Of a stretch of DNA of 64,000 nt, positions 37,546 through 49,930 are shown piece by piece (positions within the stretch are counted from its first letter, which is position 1; every line of letters starts with the position of its first letter). Source of the stretch: Chenopodium formosanum (Eukaryota > Streptophyta > Magnoliopsida > Caryophyllales > Amaranthaceae); NCBI GenBank assembly GCA_024500155.1, contig CM044874.1:72339795-72403794 (forward strand), written 5' to 3'. The notes under the pieces are model-generated. The model made no database searches and had not been told where the DNA came from. It saw only the letters and a program-made list of their open reading frames with translations. Made by a program: the position numbers and the translations under genes.

Positions 37546-39479
37546 GTCTCCCCCACCCCCAACCTTATTGAATCTTAATATTAATTGTTCTGTCATAACT
37601 AGGTCAAGTTATTAGGAGATCATTTAGGCAACAAGATTCTTTATTGAAAGGGCTTTAAAATTCGATATTTATTGTGTTCTAATTACATTTTTAGAATTTC
37701 TATGCTTTGGGTGATTCTACATTTTGTAAAAATTAATACATTTGTATTTTATTTTGTACTATAAATTATACTTATATATCTTGGAATTATGCATAACAAT
37801 TTATAGTTAATCTAATAACTTTTTTTCAATAATGAGAACAGGACCCCTAACATACTTAAGACAATACAATATTGCTACATAACTAGTGATACGTAATTTA
37901 TTATGAGAAAAAGAGAAGCTAATGCACTTACGAAGGAAGAATCAAAGTAGGGCGGAACCATAATCATGATACATTGAAGCTAGCCTCAAACATAGGATAT
38001 TTGTTAGCTGCTGCATAACTAATTAGATTATTTGTATTTTTTTAATTTTTATGGATGGGGAGTTGGATGTTTTTGTTGTTGGTAGTTTATTTCTAATTTT
38101 CATTTTCTTTGTTTGTTGCACAATCACTTTCTATGAATTATGATCTTCTATGTATAATCTATTACTATATACCAAATTAAAAAAAAAAAAAAAAAAAAAT
38201 TATGCAAAGTATAATTATATAGTAGTAGACTTAGTACAAATTTATCTATTTTTATTAATTATTATGCCTATGATTTACATAACTACAATCAATCAATATT
38301 ATGAATATTACTTGAGGAACATTTAGTTGTTAATGATGAATAATGTAACTAACAAGAATAAAAATTTCTGTTATCTTCTATGATTGCCCTGATCGAGACT
38401 TGAAATTCTAGAGACTAGATTATGATAATTTGTAAGAAATTATATTGAATAACATATATTAAGTTATTATACATCCGATCCAAGGTTTTAATCAGTTGTC
38501 AACATTTATTTAATGTCATAAAACTCATAATATAATGAATAAACCTCATACTACGTATTACATTTCACAACATACACTTAATATAGTCGAATCATTCGCC
38601 ACTCAATTTTGGCCATTAGTCTATTAGAAAAGGTGACAACTTTTGATTAAAAGTGAGTTGAAAGCTCATTCGCATACAATTAAGCCACTTCACTAAAGAC
38701 AAATAATTATTTTTATATGGAATTCAATTCAAAAGAAAAACAAAAGAGTATTAAAGGAATAATTTGTTAAACTTGAGTGCACTAATTTCTAACTAACCTT
38801 ATAAAACGAATAATACGAAGGTACATGGATATACATCCATAAAACTCCATATGTAGTGGACAAATATGATAAAACCCTAGTAAAGGCAAAAGGGTAGTGC
38901 ATTGAACCATAAACTATAATATTAATCTCCTATTAGTGGAAGTTTATATTTTAACTTTTAATGGATAAAATTTAGCAAGTTATACAAAAAAATAATTAAA
39001 TTGGAAAGATCTTATACTTGGGAAGTTGAAGCCAGGAAGATATGAAGGAAATGATGTGGAAGTTAGGCAAATAAATAAATAAATTAAATAATTTCTTTTA
39101 TATAAAAGAAAAATATGTAAGGACAAATATAGTACTAGTATAGTATAAAGCATTAGTACTTCTATAATTAGCTGAAAAAGTTGGCACCAAAAATAATTAG
39201 ATGAAAAAGAACAATTTTTTTTCAAAAAAAAAGATAAAATAGGAGAGTGAAAAGAAGGAGGTGGGGGTTCTACACATGGCAAAATTTGTTTTGTGGTTTG
39301 AAAGAATTGAGTTGGCAAAAGAATGGGCTTTGTGGACCTAAACAACCTTGCAAGTCTCAATCCCAATGAATTTTTAGAGAAAACGATTGTGTGTGTCTCA
39401 ATCGTAGGGTGAAAGCTAGCTATTTTGTGAATATTACAATTTTTATTATTTATGTTTATACAAGTATATGTTAAGATAT

Positions 39480-39525
<46 letters not shown>

Positions 39526-41389
39526 ATATTCCATAAAAAATTAGGGCTTTAGAAAATATCAATAGTTAATTTATTATTTCAATGAAAGTAAAAATGTGTT
39601 AACTAAATAGTAGAAAGTTTGTGGAGGTGAAACAAAATTAGGTTTGTTGGACTTGAAATTTGTTATAGACTAATTATAAAGATAAAGGATAAGAATAAAA
39701 ACATACAAAAATTCTTTTAAAGTATATTTACTATAATACCTTAGATAGGTTATAAAATTATGATACAAAGTTGAAATTACATGCAACGTTGTTAAAGAAA
39801 AACTTTCACTTAGCTCATGCGATGGTAGCATGATCGAGTTAAAAATTGACTTGGGAGTGAAGAAACTACTTTAATCTTCCGATACAGATAAATATATAGA
39901 TTGTTTCTTACTTGCTAGTAAGTAGAACTAGCTAACACACTTAAGAATGAAGCAAAATACAAAGAAAAAAAAGTATTTTTACCTCGAATCACAACATCAT
40001 AAGGATTTGATATATCTCTAACCACAACATTTTTTTTAATTTAAATCGAAGATAACTTCTCTTTTTGACCTAATCTTGATCACTTGGATCATCATTCCAT
40101 GTTATTGAATTAGAATTGACTTCTACCTCATAAAAGCTAAGCAAGCACTCCACAAAATTTGCATAAATACACCAATGGAAAAAGTAGCTAGGTATAACAT
40201 GGAAAATTAGGCTTCATTACTATAGTAGTAAACTAATTAAGCTTAGATACCTATAATAGCTATTGATGAACATAAATATATTAACTTATAATTGAGTTAT
40301 GAACTAAACTTATCAGAATTTTATATGAGTTTTATTTCCTGAAATTTGTTAAATCAAAGAACCGAGATCAAATTTAAACTTGATCATTTAAAGTAATTGT
40401 TACAAAATAATCAATCACTTCTATTGACTACGTACATACTCCCTCAATTCAAAAACATTACGTTTATCACGGTGATATTATAACTTGAAGTACATGCATC
40501 CGGCTATTACATAATTAATCTCACTTGTTCATCCAAAAAGAAGAAAACAAAACATCTCAAACAATAATAATTCTTTGCTTAGACTAAAATAGTTAACATC
40601 TCTAGAGTTAGTTTCATTTTTTCATAGTTTAAATTCGTGGTCCTCCAAAATCCAAAAAATTATCCACTTGGATAATACACTCCCCACGTGAGCAATCTGG
40701 TCCATATGGCCCTAGTCACCCATGCCACCTAAGAAATGACTTCACTTATTCAACATAATAATCGTTTTCCATTTTTAGGAATAATAATTATAATAATAAT
40801 AATGGATCCTCTAATTAAATGGGACCTTACCCACATTTCTTACTTTCCCTACCATATTTCGATTGATGTATATATATAAGACTATCATTAAATTTTACTA
40901 TTTGTAGTACTATACTTCTTTATATTTCCTATATGTTGCTCATATATAAGATTGAATTTGGTTGCAATATTGCAAATTAATATCTTAATTCAAACATACA
41001 TATATATATTTTGCATGGTCAAATTTGACTAGTAAGATATATAGAGGAATATGCATGTTAATATAATGTGGATGCATGGATTAGATTGGTTGATAATTTT
41101 GACTTGTTATTATTTGAAGTTTAATTAAATTCTTCAAGTTTACATCACATATTCACATTGAAGTCCTTATCTAGCAATTTAGGATGGGAGCATCATCCCC
41201 CCAACTTGAAGGATAGACTAATTTCCATGGTTCACACGATGATGTAAAAGTCGGCATGATTATCAACAACGTTATTGCATTCCTTTTCACCCTTCTCATA
41301 ATCTCAAACTGTATCTAGAAGGGTATGGCGGTAAGTGATGATTATTTTACAAAAATTAACGAGCTGTTGAATGTAAAGCTCAGCTGATG

Positions 41390-41390
<1 letters not shown>
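37546..41390. other. AT-rich spacer upstream of the YUCCA gene
   Basis: No gene recognised. 37831-37849 resembles a lone MITE right terminus (ATGAGAACAGGACCCC). Homopolymers at about 38180-38199 and 39485-39522. A GC-richer patch with a CACGTG G-box lies at 40660-40745. An open frame of 128 codons on the - strand (38980-39366) has low-complexity composition and is not believed. Confidence 0.45.
40685..40690. promoter_or_regulatory. G-box CACGTG in a conserved-looking patch upstream of YUCCA
   Basis: Perfect palindromic CACGTG about 1.7 kb before the YUCCA start, inside a GC-richer 85-bp patch. bHLH (PIF) and bZIP factors bind G-boxes, and PIF control of YUCCA genes is known in Arabidopsis; relevance here is inference. 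Confidence 0.3.

Positions 41391-41452
<62 letters not shown>
41391..41452. repeat. (TA)n microsatellite
   Basis: About 31 TA units, roughly 0.95 kb upstream of the YUCCA start. Confidence 0.95.
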
Positions 41453-41457
<5 letters not shown>

Positions 41458-42257
41458 TTAAAGGTGATTCAAATAATTTTCAACCTAGCTCATTTATCAC
41501 TATAATATCAAAAATATATAAAGATGATATGTAAATATATCTTGTTTTTTGAGAAGATGTAAATATATGTTGTTTACAAATACATTTGTGGTACTCCGTA
41601 CATGATTAGGTGTAGCTACATCTTACTAACACCGTTTAATATCAAACACACATATATTTCTCTGTGTAGTAAACTAGTAATAAACCTAAAAAAGTTCCAA
41701 CTAGACACTTCATTTTGTTAATTAGTTTATTACTAATTTAGCTACTCATATAACAATCACAAATCACAATGACAACGTACCTATAATCCAAATTATAATC
41801 AACATACAACATACTCTTTCATTTTTATTGAGATTATTCAACATAACGTGTCAAATTCCTAAACTACGTGGTGTCGAAGAGGCACATTTCTATTGGTCAT
41901 AATATGCTTACTCGGTTTCCAACATAATTAATTAATTTTAATTTCATTATAATTTAGAAATTAATAAAAATTACAAATTAGAATCCTACCCTCCGCCACC
42001 CCCCCCCTACCAAATAGCTACAATTTGATAGAGAATGTATTAAAAGCCGTCACATTCTCTTGGATTTCCAAGAACACCCTTCTAAATTATTTATATTATT
42101 TAAAATATTGTTTTCCTTTAATATTATTATTTAATCAAGAATTATACCTTTATTTATTATAAGTCAGAAGAATAAAATAATCCTTGAATTAGTATAGCTC
42201 ATGATTTGTAAGTCACTCACTCTCACTCATTTCACATGCTTTCTCTCTCCTAATTCC

Positions 42258-42266
42258 CTATATAAA
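42258..42266 (+). promoter_or_regulatory. TATA box of the YUCCA gene
   Basis: CTATATAAA lies 132 bp before the ATG, after a CT-rich stretch (CTTTCTCTCTCC). The leader that follows is rich in CAACAA, typical of plant 5' UTRs. Confidence 0.7.
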
Positions 42267-42397
42267 CCTCTCCACTTACCCACCTCATTTCAACAACAAA
42301 AACAACATCAACAAACATACCAAAAAAAAAAAAACACTCACTACTACTCTTCAACAACAAATTAAAATTCAAACACCCTTTTATTGCAAAAAACACA

Positions 42398-43981
42398 ATG
42401 GATCAAATGTTCAATTTAGCATCTATAGGAGATAACGGAGATGATCTATTATCCCGTCGATTCGTGTGGGTTAATGGCCCCGTGATAGTCGGGGCCGGCC
42501 CCTCGGGTTTAGCCGTAGGGGCTTGTTTAAAAGAACAAGGTGTACCATTTGTTGTCCTAGAAAGAGCCGATTGCATTGCCTCACTTTGGCAAAAACGTAC
42601 CTATGATAGGCTTAAGTTACATCTACCTAAACAATTTTGTCAATTGCCGAAAATGCCCTTCCCTGAATCTTTCCCCGAGTACCCCACTAAAAGCCAGTTT
42701 ATTGACTACCTTGAGTCTTACGCAAACCATTTCGATATTAACCCTCACTTCAATGAGTGTGTTCAATCTGCTAGATTTGATGAAACATTCGGGTTTTGGC
42801 GGGTCAAGACTGTGGGCCAAGGCCCAACTAAGCCCGAAGTCGAGTACGTGTGCCGGTGGCTAGTCGTGGCCACCGGTGAGAACGCCGAGTGTGTGGTGCC
42901 CGACATTGACGGGCTAGCTCAATTTGGCGGGAAGGTGATTCATTCGAGTGAGTACAAGTCCGGTGACTCTTACCGCGGCCAGAAGGTCCTAGTGGTAGGG
43001 TGTGGAAACTCCGGGATGGAGGTCTCCCTCGACTTATCGAACCACAATGCAGAACCCTCTGTGGTCTGCCGTAGCTCGGTAAGTTACAGAAACAATTTTT
43101 TATATATATATATAAACCAATCATGAACTTCAACCATCAGCTTAACTCAAAAAGTTAAGTTGATGGTTGAAACTTAATAACATGTTTTATACTCTATCAG
43201 TAACGACACAGTTTATACTAAAGTGGTATACTAATAAAAACTTGTACATTTTTTCTTATTCTATCAGGTTCATATCCTTCCAAGAGAAATCATGGGAAGA
43301 TCAACGTTTGAGCTAGCAATGTTACTAATGAAATGGATCCCTCTTTGGTTAGTTGACAAAATCATGCTATTTTTCGCATGGTTTATGCTAGGAGACATGC
43401 GAAAATTCGGACTAAAAAGGCCAAACATCGGTCCACTCGAGTTAAAAAACAAACATGGCAAGACCCCTGTACTAGACATCGGGGCCTTAGCGAAAATTCG
43501 ATCTGGTGACATCAAGGTTGTTCCAGGAATCAAAAGTTTCTACACCAATGGTGTCGAACTCGTCGACGGGCAAACACTAGTTGTTGATTCAGTCATTCTA
43601 GCTACCGGATACCGTAGCAATGTACCTTCTTGGCTTCAGGTTAGATAAAAATTCCTCTGTTTTCCTCTGTTTTTACTCTGTTTATTTTTATATATTATGT
43701 TGAATATTTGTAATGAGTATATATTTATTAACTTTATTTTTGGTTTGTTGTAACAGGAAGGTGAATTTTTTAACAAAAATGGGTTTCCAAAGACACCATT
43801 TCCAAGTGCATGGAAAGGAAAGAGTGGATTATATGCAGTTGGGTTTACAAGAAGAGGATTAGCTGGTGCTTCTTTTGATGCTATAAAAATTGCACAAGAT
43901 ATTGGCAAAGTTTGGAAAGAAGAAACTATTCAAAAAAAACTTACTGCTCCACGTCATAGGAGGTGTATCTCCACTTTCTAA
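42398..43981 (+). CDS. YUC: YUCCA-type flavin monooxygenase (auxin biosynthesis)
   Basis: Converts indole-3-pyruvate to indole-3-acetic acid with FAD, NADPH and O2, the last step of the main auxin pathway. Exons 42398-43078, 43268-43639 and 43757-43981 join in frame (GT..AG) to 425 aa, the usual size. FAD site GAGPSG at residues 32-37; FMO signature [11 protein letters not shown] at 177-187; NADPH site GCGNSG at 201-206; [12 protein letters not shown] near 338-349; C-terminal HRRCISTF. The segment [20 protein letters not shown] is a family hallmark. The start is the first ATG after the TATA box and leader. The short N-terminus and RRCIS tail suggest the YUC2/YUC6-like branch, but the subgroup is not certain. 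No broken residues seen. Confidence 0.95.
43127..43175 (+). repeat. hairpin inside YUCCA intron 1
   Basis: CAACCATCAGCTTAACT (about 43131-43147) pairs with AGTTAAGTTGATGGTTG (about 43153-43169) with one mismatch and a very short loop. The text, followed by TTTTATACTCTATCAG, resembles a dispersed plant repeat rather than an intron-specific signal. Confidence 0.7.
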
Positions 43982-44400
43982 TCAAATCAAAAAAAAAAAA
44001 AAAAAAAAAAATAATAATAATAAAAAAAGTTAAAAAAAAATGAAAAATATTTATTTTTTGAGTGTGAATAATATATATATAAAAAATATATATTATTGTA
44101 AATATGAAAAAAGAAAAGATAGGAATTAGTGAGTAACAAAAAAGAAGGGGGGAGCCCCGAGCCCTCTCCGGGAGCAAGAAGCCCAAAAATTTTGAGACCT
44201 TACTATATTTGGGCATTTTTGTGTATTTATGGGATGAAGAGGCTTTTTTTTTTTTTTTTTTTTTTAATTTCTATTTTTGGGGTTTTGGTTAGTTCATTCT
44301 TTTCTTCTTTCTTAGTATGTAATACCTTGTACAATTACTTAGTTACAAATGAAATGAGAAATTTTTGGTCCATTCATTTCATATATTTTCTAATCTCTTA
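43982..44400 (+). other. 3' UTR region of the YUCCA gene
   Basis: Low-complexity A run at about 43988-44010 and T run at about 44233-44265. A GC-richer bit (GGGGGGAGCCCCGAGCCCTC) lies at about 44147. The poly(A) site is not determined. Confidence 0.4.
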
Positions 44401-46180
44401 CTAATTACTAACTTCGATTAATAATGTAAAAAAAATGTTCTATGTTTTGTCTTGTATCTTCGGCATCAAGATTTTCGAAAATTGAACTCCTACAACAATG
44501 ATCAAGTAAAAATATCTCCTATATCGATTTTAAAATAGAGTTTCTAGGCCTTGCTCTTTAATATTTCACTCGAATATATAAACTTAAATTAATTTTATTT
44601 ATTAAAATGTATTTTCACATTAAAACGTATTTTAAAAGCATATTATCATTTCAAAATGATTAGAATGAATAAGACCTTAGTAAGAATAGATGGATGCAAC
44701 GTGATCATTTGTGTGAACTTGATCACACGAAATTGTTTTTAGAACTCATAAATTTTTTTCGAGACATATCTGTCTTTGACATACAGGTCAAAGTTATCGC
44801 CCCCTTTCTTTTCCAAATACTTAAAGAAATTATTATGAACGAGGCTAAATCTATTTTATTTTTTTCTTTTTCACTTTTTATTTAGGCTAGGGTATTTCCT
44901 TTTTAATCTTCCTACTTTTGTTTTGTTGATTGAAGTTGATCAAGGTAGCTAAAAAAATGACCCTAGCTTTCCTCACTACATGAAGCTTAGGTGCAATCCA
45001 AAAAATAAATAAAGCAACCTTAGCTACTTTTCATCATTTCTCCAAACACCGGTAAATTAGAAGCTTAGAAAGAAGGAATAGAATATAATTTGCTGAGACT
45101 ATTTATTTAATTATATGAATTTTTATTTATATATATATTTTTTTGAGCTATATCTCTAAGGTTTAAATTTGACAAATAATACATTTATGTACCTTTTCTT
45201 CTTTGTAGATAAATAATGGGCTTAAGCTCTATTATGCAAGGTGTGCTCAACCTAGTTAGGGCCCAACTTGTACTTGATAGCAAAGGACAAGGTAAGGGGA
45301 TCCTCAACCCCAAGCGATTGCAATTGGTTAGACCCTAAACTTTTTACAAGAAGCAAGATTTGATCCTTTAAGTACATTATAAGGTATATAAGAGCTACTC
45401 TCCCCTCCCCTTCCCACCACTTTTTTTTATTTATTTTTCACATTTAAAATTATTAGAGATTTCATTGCAAATGACGGAATATATGTACTCCCTCTATTAA
45501 TTTTTGTTTCAATAATCCCCTTGAATTTTGTTTGATCTCCATGCACATATTTGGTCAATTATGTCTTTATCCCGCATTAATGTAGATTATGAAAATTTAA
45601 TATTTGGATACCACGTGTTAATTTTTGTTTTGTATGTAAGTATATATGTAGCTAATTAGCAATAGTTGGGCAAAGTTTTTCTTGTTTGACCCCCATTACA
45701 ATAAGTGAGTAGAACAAAGAAGAATTGATTAATTTTACATGTAATTATGTGAATTTTTTTTAAAAATTGTTTCAATTTAATTTACAAACACTTCATATAT
45801 AATACTTTTTAAGATACTATCGTTATTACAATATTGCTTTAATTTAAAATTGTCCAAGATTCAAATTGGAACAAATAAAAATTATTACTTATGACTTATT
45901 ATTATTGACAAAAGGTAGTAATAACCAAGTAATAATTTGTCATACTTTCTCTTATATGCTTAAAAAATAACAAATAATATATGTATTTTGTATATAGATG
46001 GAACACTTTATTTGCTAAATATTACTAATGTACTTGACTACTTGTATATTCAATCACTAAAAATAATAATAAATATAACTACACAATTTTTATTCAAAAA
46101 ATAATTTCTTTTTCACTTTCTTGTTAGATATTTTTGCTTATTTTAGGTTTTTCTTTAGCATATATGAATAGAACATTATC
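44401..46180. other. AT-rich spacer after YUCCA
   Basis: No gene. 45295-45370 (AATTGGTTAGACCCTAAACT, then GCAAGATTTGATCCTTT) has the feel of a tRNA-derived SINE with a B-box-like end, at low certainty. GTACTCCCTCTATTAATTTT at 45486 looks like one Stowaway end without a partner. Confidence 0.35.
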
Positions 46181-46189
46181 CTTATTCAT

Positions 46190-46870
46190 ACAAATGGTGT
46201 CAGAAACCAATCATCTATCATAGATGGTTTTCATGTTACTGCATCCCTTCAGATTTCCCATACTTCTCATACTATACTTTATTTCATCGTTATGCAGATT
46301 GTTTTCAACCAGTTTGTAGAATATTTCAAGTTGTCACCTAGTTCGTTTTTGGTCCCATACACCTTCAAATTATTACTACTTCATTACAATACTTGTGCTC
46401 CTTTCCCAACTTGCATGCCAATCAACAATTCCGATCATCGGGACCCACGTCCGAACTCCCGGCCCACCTCATCACATTCACATTCCAACGTGGCAACGAC
46501 TACCAGTATATTAGTAAGTACTTAAACGTCTCATCTCATGATAGTATTATCACGTGGTGTTACTGTAACGACCATCAGTATTAGTAAGTATTTAAACGTT
46601 TCAACTCAAGATAATATTATCACGTGGTGTTACTGTAACGAGCTTAAAAAGACTTTGTATGTGTATGCTACTAGAAATGGATAATCTTATCTATCTTTAT
46701 TTTCTCTAATGTTGTTGTAATAAGAGTTTTGATTAATATATGTTGACTTTATCTAGCAACAAATTTACTTATAAATTAAGAACAACATGTAACTTTATGT
46801 GTATAGCGGCGCAGACTTTGGTGCATTGCACATGGTATTAGAGTATTAAAGCTACATGTATTATCAAATT
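46190..46870 (+). mobile_element. possible LTR-retrotransposon relic
   Basis: TGGTGTCAGAAACCA at about 46196 and TGGTATTAGAGTATTAAAGC at about 46832 resemble the Met-tRNA primer site (TGGTATCAGAGC) used by many plant copia elements. Between them are a 72-bp tandem pair and LTR-like text (TAATGTTGTTGTAATAAGAG). No coding domain and no clean TSD, so this remains a guess. Confidence 0.3.
46504..46641. repeat. 72-bp tandem duplication with CACGTG in each unit
   Basis: Two units starting CAGTAT(AT)TAGTAAGTA and ending TATCACGTGGTGTTACTGTA, period about 72, several mismatches. Confidence 0.85.
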
Positions 46871-46982
46871 AATTAAACAATAATAAAAATAATTTACAGT
46901 TAAATCTTTCTGTAAAGAGCATCTAATGCTAACAACATAATTTTGGCAGTTGAGCTGGTAATCTTATTATTGAGTTCAATAA

Positions 46983-47028
46983 ACACAACAATATTTTTTT
47001 TTTTTTTTTTGAAACACACAACAATATT
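46983..47028 (-). mobile_element. poly(A)-only retroposition scar with 13-bp duplication
   Basis: ACACAACAATATT at 46983-46995 and 47016-47028 flanks a T run and GAAAC. On the - strand: GTTTC then about 16 As. Perfect duplication. Confidence 0.75.
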
Positions 47029-47311
47029 ATTTACTTACATAAACTTTGGTACGTACCTTATATAGTTATATAAATTAAATTACAAGATTGATATTTATAT
47101 GCAAGTTGTAATGTATGTAACAGCAATGCAAATGAGGAAAATGAACTAGAAACTGAAGGTTGGAGTAGTTTATGGTGATAAAGTTACTATTTTAAGTGCC
47201 ACATTTTATAAGTTTTTTTATTTATGATATTTAAGATTATGTTGTCAATTATTACATCTTGACGACTTGACTAACATCGATCATGTTCCTTCATAGAGGT
47301 ATACATTTATA

Positions 47312-48235
47312 GGATCTTTTACCAAAATGGCTATTTTGACAAAAGTATTTACCAAAACGGCTAATTATAAAATTTAATTCCCAAACTAGCTAAATTTATT
47401 GATTTGAAAGGATACTATTTATTTTTTATATTCCTTTGAACCCGTTTGGTTCACTATATGGTTTTTTTTTTTTTTTTTTTTTGGTTTTATTTAAAAATAT
47501 TTAGTTTTTTATTTTTAATTTTGGTTTTATTTAAATTCTAATTCTATAGTTTAAATTATCCCATTAATTTGAACAATAACAATCGACATAATATATATGC
47601 AACAATTCTCAATTTTTAAAAAAGTTACACAACATAAACAACCACTCAAAAAAAAAAAAAAAAAAAAAGATCCAAACTTCCAATCAACAAAAGAAATAAA
47701 AAATACAACTATTTTTTTTAACACACAAAGATAGAAATAAATATATCTGAGTTTGATTCATCATACACATTAAACAAAAAAAATGCATACTAGCCGACAT
47801 AAACAGAGAGTATACAATTAATTTAATAGACATGAAAAAGATGAACAATACCCTAAAATCCCTTATTGTCGTATAAATTTACGGTGATCTTGATAGAACA
47901 ATAAGACTTGAAATTCCAAATTTTTGCAACTGATAAAAAATTAGGGCTTTTAATTTATTTATTTTTTAATCAAAATTAGGGATCTGCAAGTCTGCGACTA
48001 TTTACCTTCTTTGTAGTTTTGTATACTGCTTTAATTTTCCAACTTAAAAAAATCTTTAAGGAAATAAAAATAAACCAAAAAAAAAAAAAGTGAACCAAAC
48101 TGGTTAAAAGGAAATAAGAAATAGATAAATTCCTTCCAAGCTAATAAATTAGCTAGTTTGAATTGAGAATTAATTTTTATAATTAGCCGTTTTGGTAAAT
48201 ACTTTTGTCAACCTAGCCGTTTTGGTAAAAGATCC
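47312..48235. mobile_element. non-autonomous Mutator-like element (924 bp)
   Basis: TACATTTATA at 47302-47311 and 48236-48245 is an exact 10-bp TSD. Terminal inverted repeats begin GGATCTTTTACCAAAA and stay alignable for about 150-160 bp (the left includes TTGACAAAAGTATTTACCAA and ends near GTTTGGTTCACT). Long TIRs with a 9-11 bp TSD define MULEs. The interior is AT-rich with homopolymers and has no transposase, so it depends on a partner elsewhere. Confidence 0.9.
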
Positions 48236-48280
48236 TACATTTATACCTACTCTCTTTGACTTATCAAGAGTGCAAAATCT

Positions 48281-48677
48281 AAGGGTGTCTTATAATCACC
48301 TAATATTTACTTATTTGAATTTATCTCTTAAAAATTTATAGAACTTACAGACCTTATTAGAATATATTTTGGTCAGTTTTACAAGAATTTGGGTACCCTT
48401 ATTAACTAGTAACTTATCTATTTTTTTTTTTTCGTTAACGTATTTGAACTTATCAAAGCTTAAGAACTTGTTATGTTCACCTTATTTTCACTTATTTCAA
48501 TTTAGATAAGTTCGATCAGTTCAAGAAAAATAAGTTCTGATGAGGGTTACCTAAGTTTAAATTACAACTAAAATAAGTTTTAATAAGTTCAGAAAAGTAA
48601 AAATCAGGTGAATAGAATACACCTTATTCAATTAGTTATAAGTAGAAATAAGGTGAATCTAATAAGGCCGCACCTTA
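48281..48677. mobile_element. TIR element of the CACCTTATTT type
   Basis: Left end AAGGGTGTCTTATAATCACC and the reverse complement of the right end (AAGGTGCGGCCTTATTAGAT, then TCACCTTATTTCTACTTAT) share a common plan with TAA/TTA flanks. The interior has several TAAGTTC and CACTTATTTC copies. Similar AAGTTCAGAT text occurs at about 22385. Class uncertain (Tourist-like or other). Confidence 0.45.
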
Positions 48678-49268
48678 AAAGAATTGATTTTATGAAGTAT
48701 ATTGAGCAAGTGAGTAAATGGATGGATCATTCATTATAGGAAAAGATTAGAAAATTACATTAGGTGGCCCTCATAAGGTAGAACTAATGTAGGGTTGGTT
48801 AATCATCTAATTAAATAATTAATGGTGAAGTGGTATACAAGATTTGTAGTGTTTATTTTGAGTTATGACTCTAATGAAAAAACTTGAAAGCTCGTATCTA
48901 AGATATCTGACAAATATTTCTTGTAGGTTCATTTTATTTAAAGCTTGTTTCTCCATATTTCTATTGGGCCGAATGCTATATTTATATTTTGGGCCATATT
49001 TGGGCTTTTTAATTTTGGTCTGTGTATTAGTCTCACGCTTTAAGTCAGCACAATGACTATGACTATCTGATCTGTTGCGGTAAGTTTATAATACTTTTGT
49101 TTTAAAAATTTGACCCACTTATTATTTATTCGCTTAAAATTAAATAATTTTGACCATATTTTTTTTATATAATTTTTCAAATATCATCTTTTTATAATTT
49201 CACTTACAGTCAAAGATGTTTATTAGAGACCATACAAATGTGATAAATATTATAGGATTATTATAATA

Positions 49269-49930
49269 CTAGTTTTGTGCCCGTGCGATGTCCGGGTTGT
49301 TTATTGAATTTTAAGATAATTTTTAATCTATATGCCAAATTTTAAAACATAAGACAAAATAAGTTAGGAATTGATGTGCTTTTGTGATGATTTAAACTAT
49401 ATAGTAGGCATGTAATGACTAATAATAATAACATTGGTGAAAAACATTTCTTGACCCGTAACCTGTAATAATGACCATGTCCGGAATGACTCGTGACCCG
49501 ACCCGATAGACAGGTCTACACACAGTAATAAAATTATATTAGTTTGTAAAGTATGTTGTTTTAATTTATTAGAATATATTATAAATAATGGATGTGGTAC
49601 ATTTTGAGCTAATTCCTTTGCTCCAAAAAAATACTATGATACAAAAAATAAATTTATATGATAATTTAGGAGTGTTACATATTTTTTTTAATAAAATTAT
49701 AATTTAATTTGTACATATGAAATATTGGTACTTTATCGAAAATAAAACTATAAATTAACAATTTTATCCTAAAATTCTATCCAAATTTGATTGAAAATAG
49801 AATTCTAAATTATTTTTTTTTATCTTACAAATTGAATTCTATATAACTCTATCCTACGTGGCGCGACACTTGGCGAAAAGTTGGAACGCCAAGTGTCGCT
49901 ACTCGTCGCCTGGCTAAAAGTTTAGCTTTA
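49269..49930 (-). mobile_element. Helitron-like insert or filler in the copia 5' region
   Basis: After the LTR stub comes CTAGTTTTGTGCCCGTGCGA. Reverse-complemented, this is a CCCG..CGGG hairpin, about ten bases, then CTAG followed by T, the pattern of a Helitron 3' terminus inserted between A and T. No TC start was found at the other side, and the LTR does not resume. A 13-bp inverted repeat (GCGACACTTGGCG at 49863-49875 and its complement at 49887-49899) lies near the right border. Confidence 0.45.

Noticed and set aside
38980..39366. 128-codon open frame on the - strand, the longest unexplained one
   Set aside because: Composition is Phe/Leu/Ser/Ile-rich and AT-driven, there is no domain, and low-complexity T and A runs lie inside it. 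Most likely chance.
42828..43133. 101-codon frame antisense to YUCCA exon 1
   Set aside because: Shadow of the real exon; the + strand gene has every family motif.
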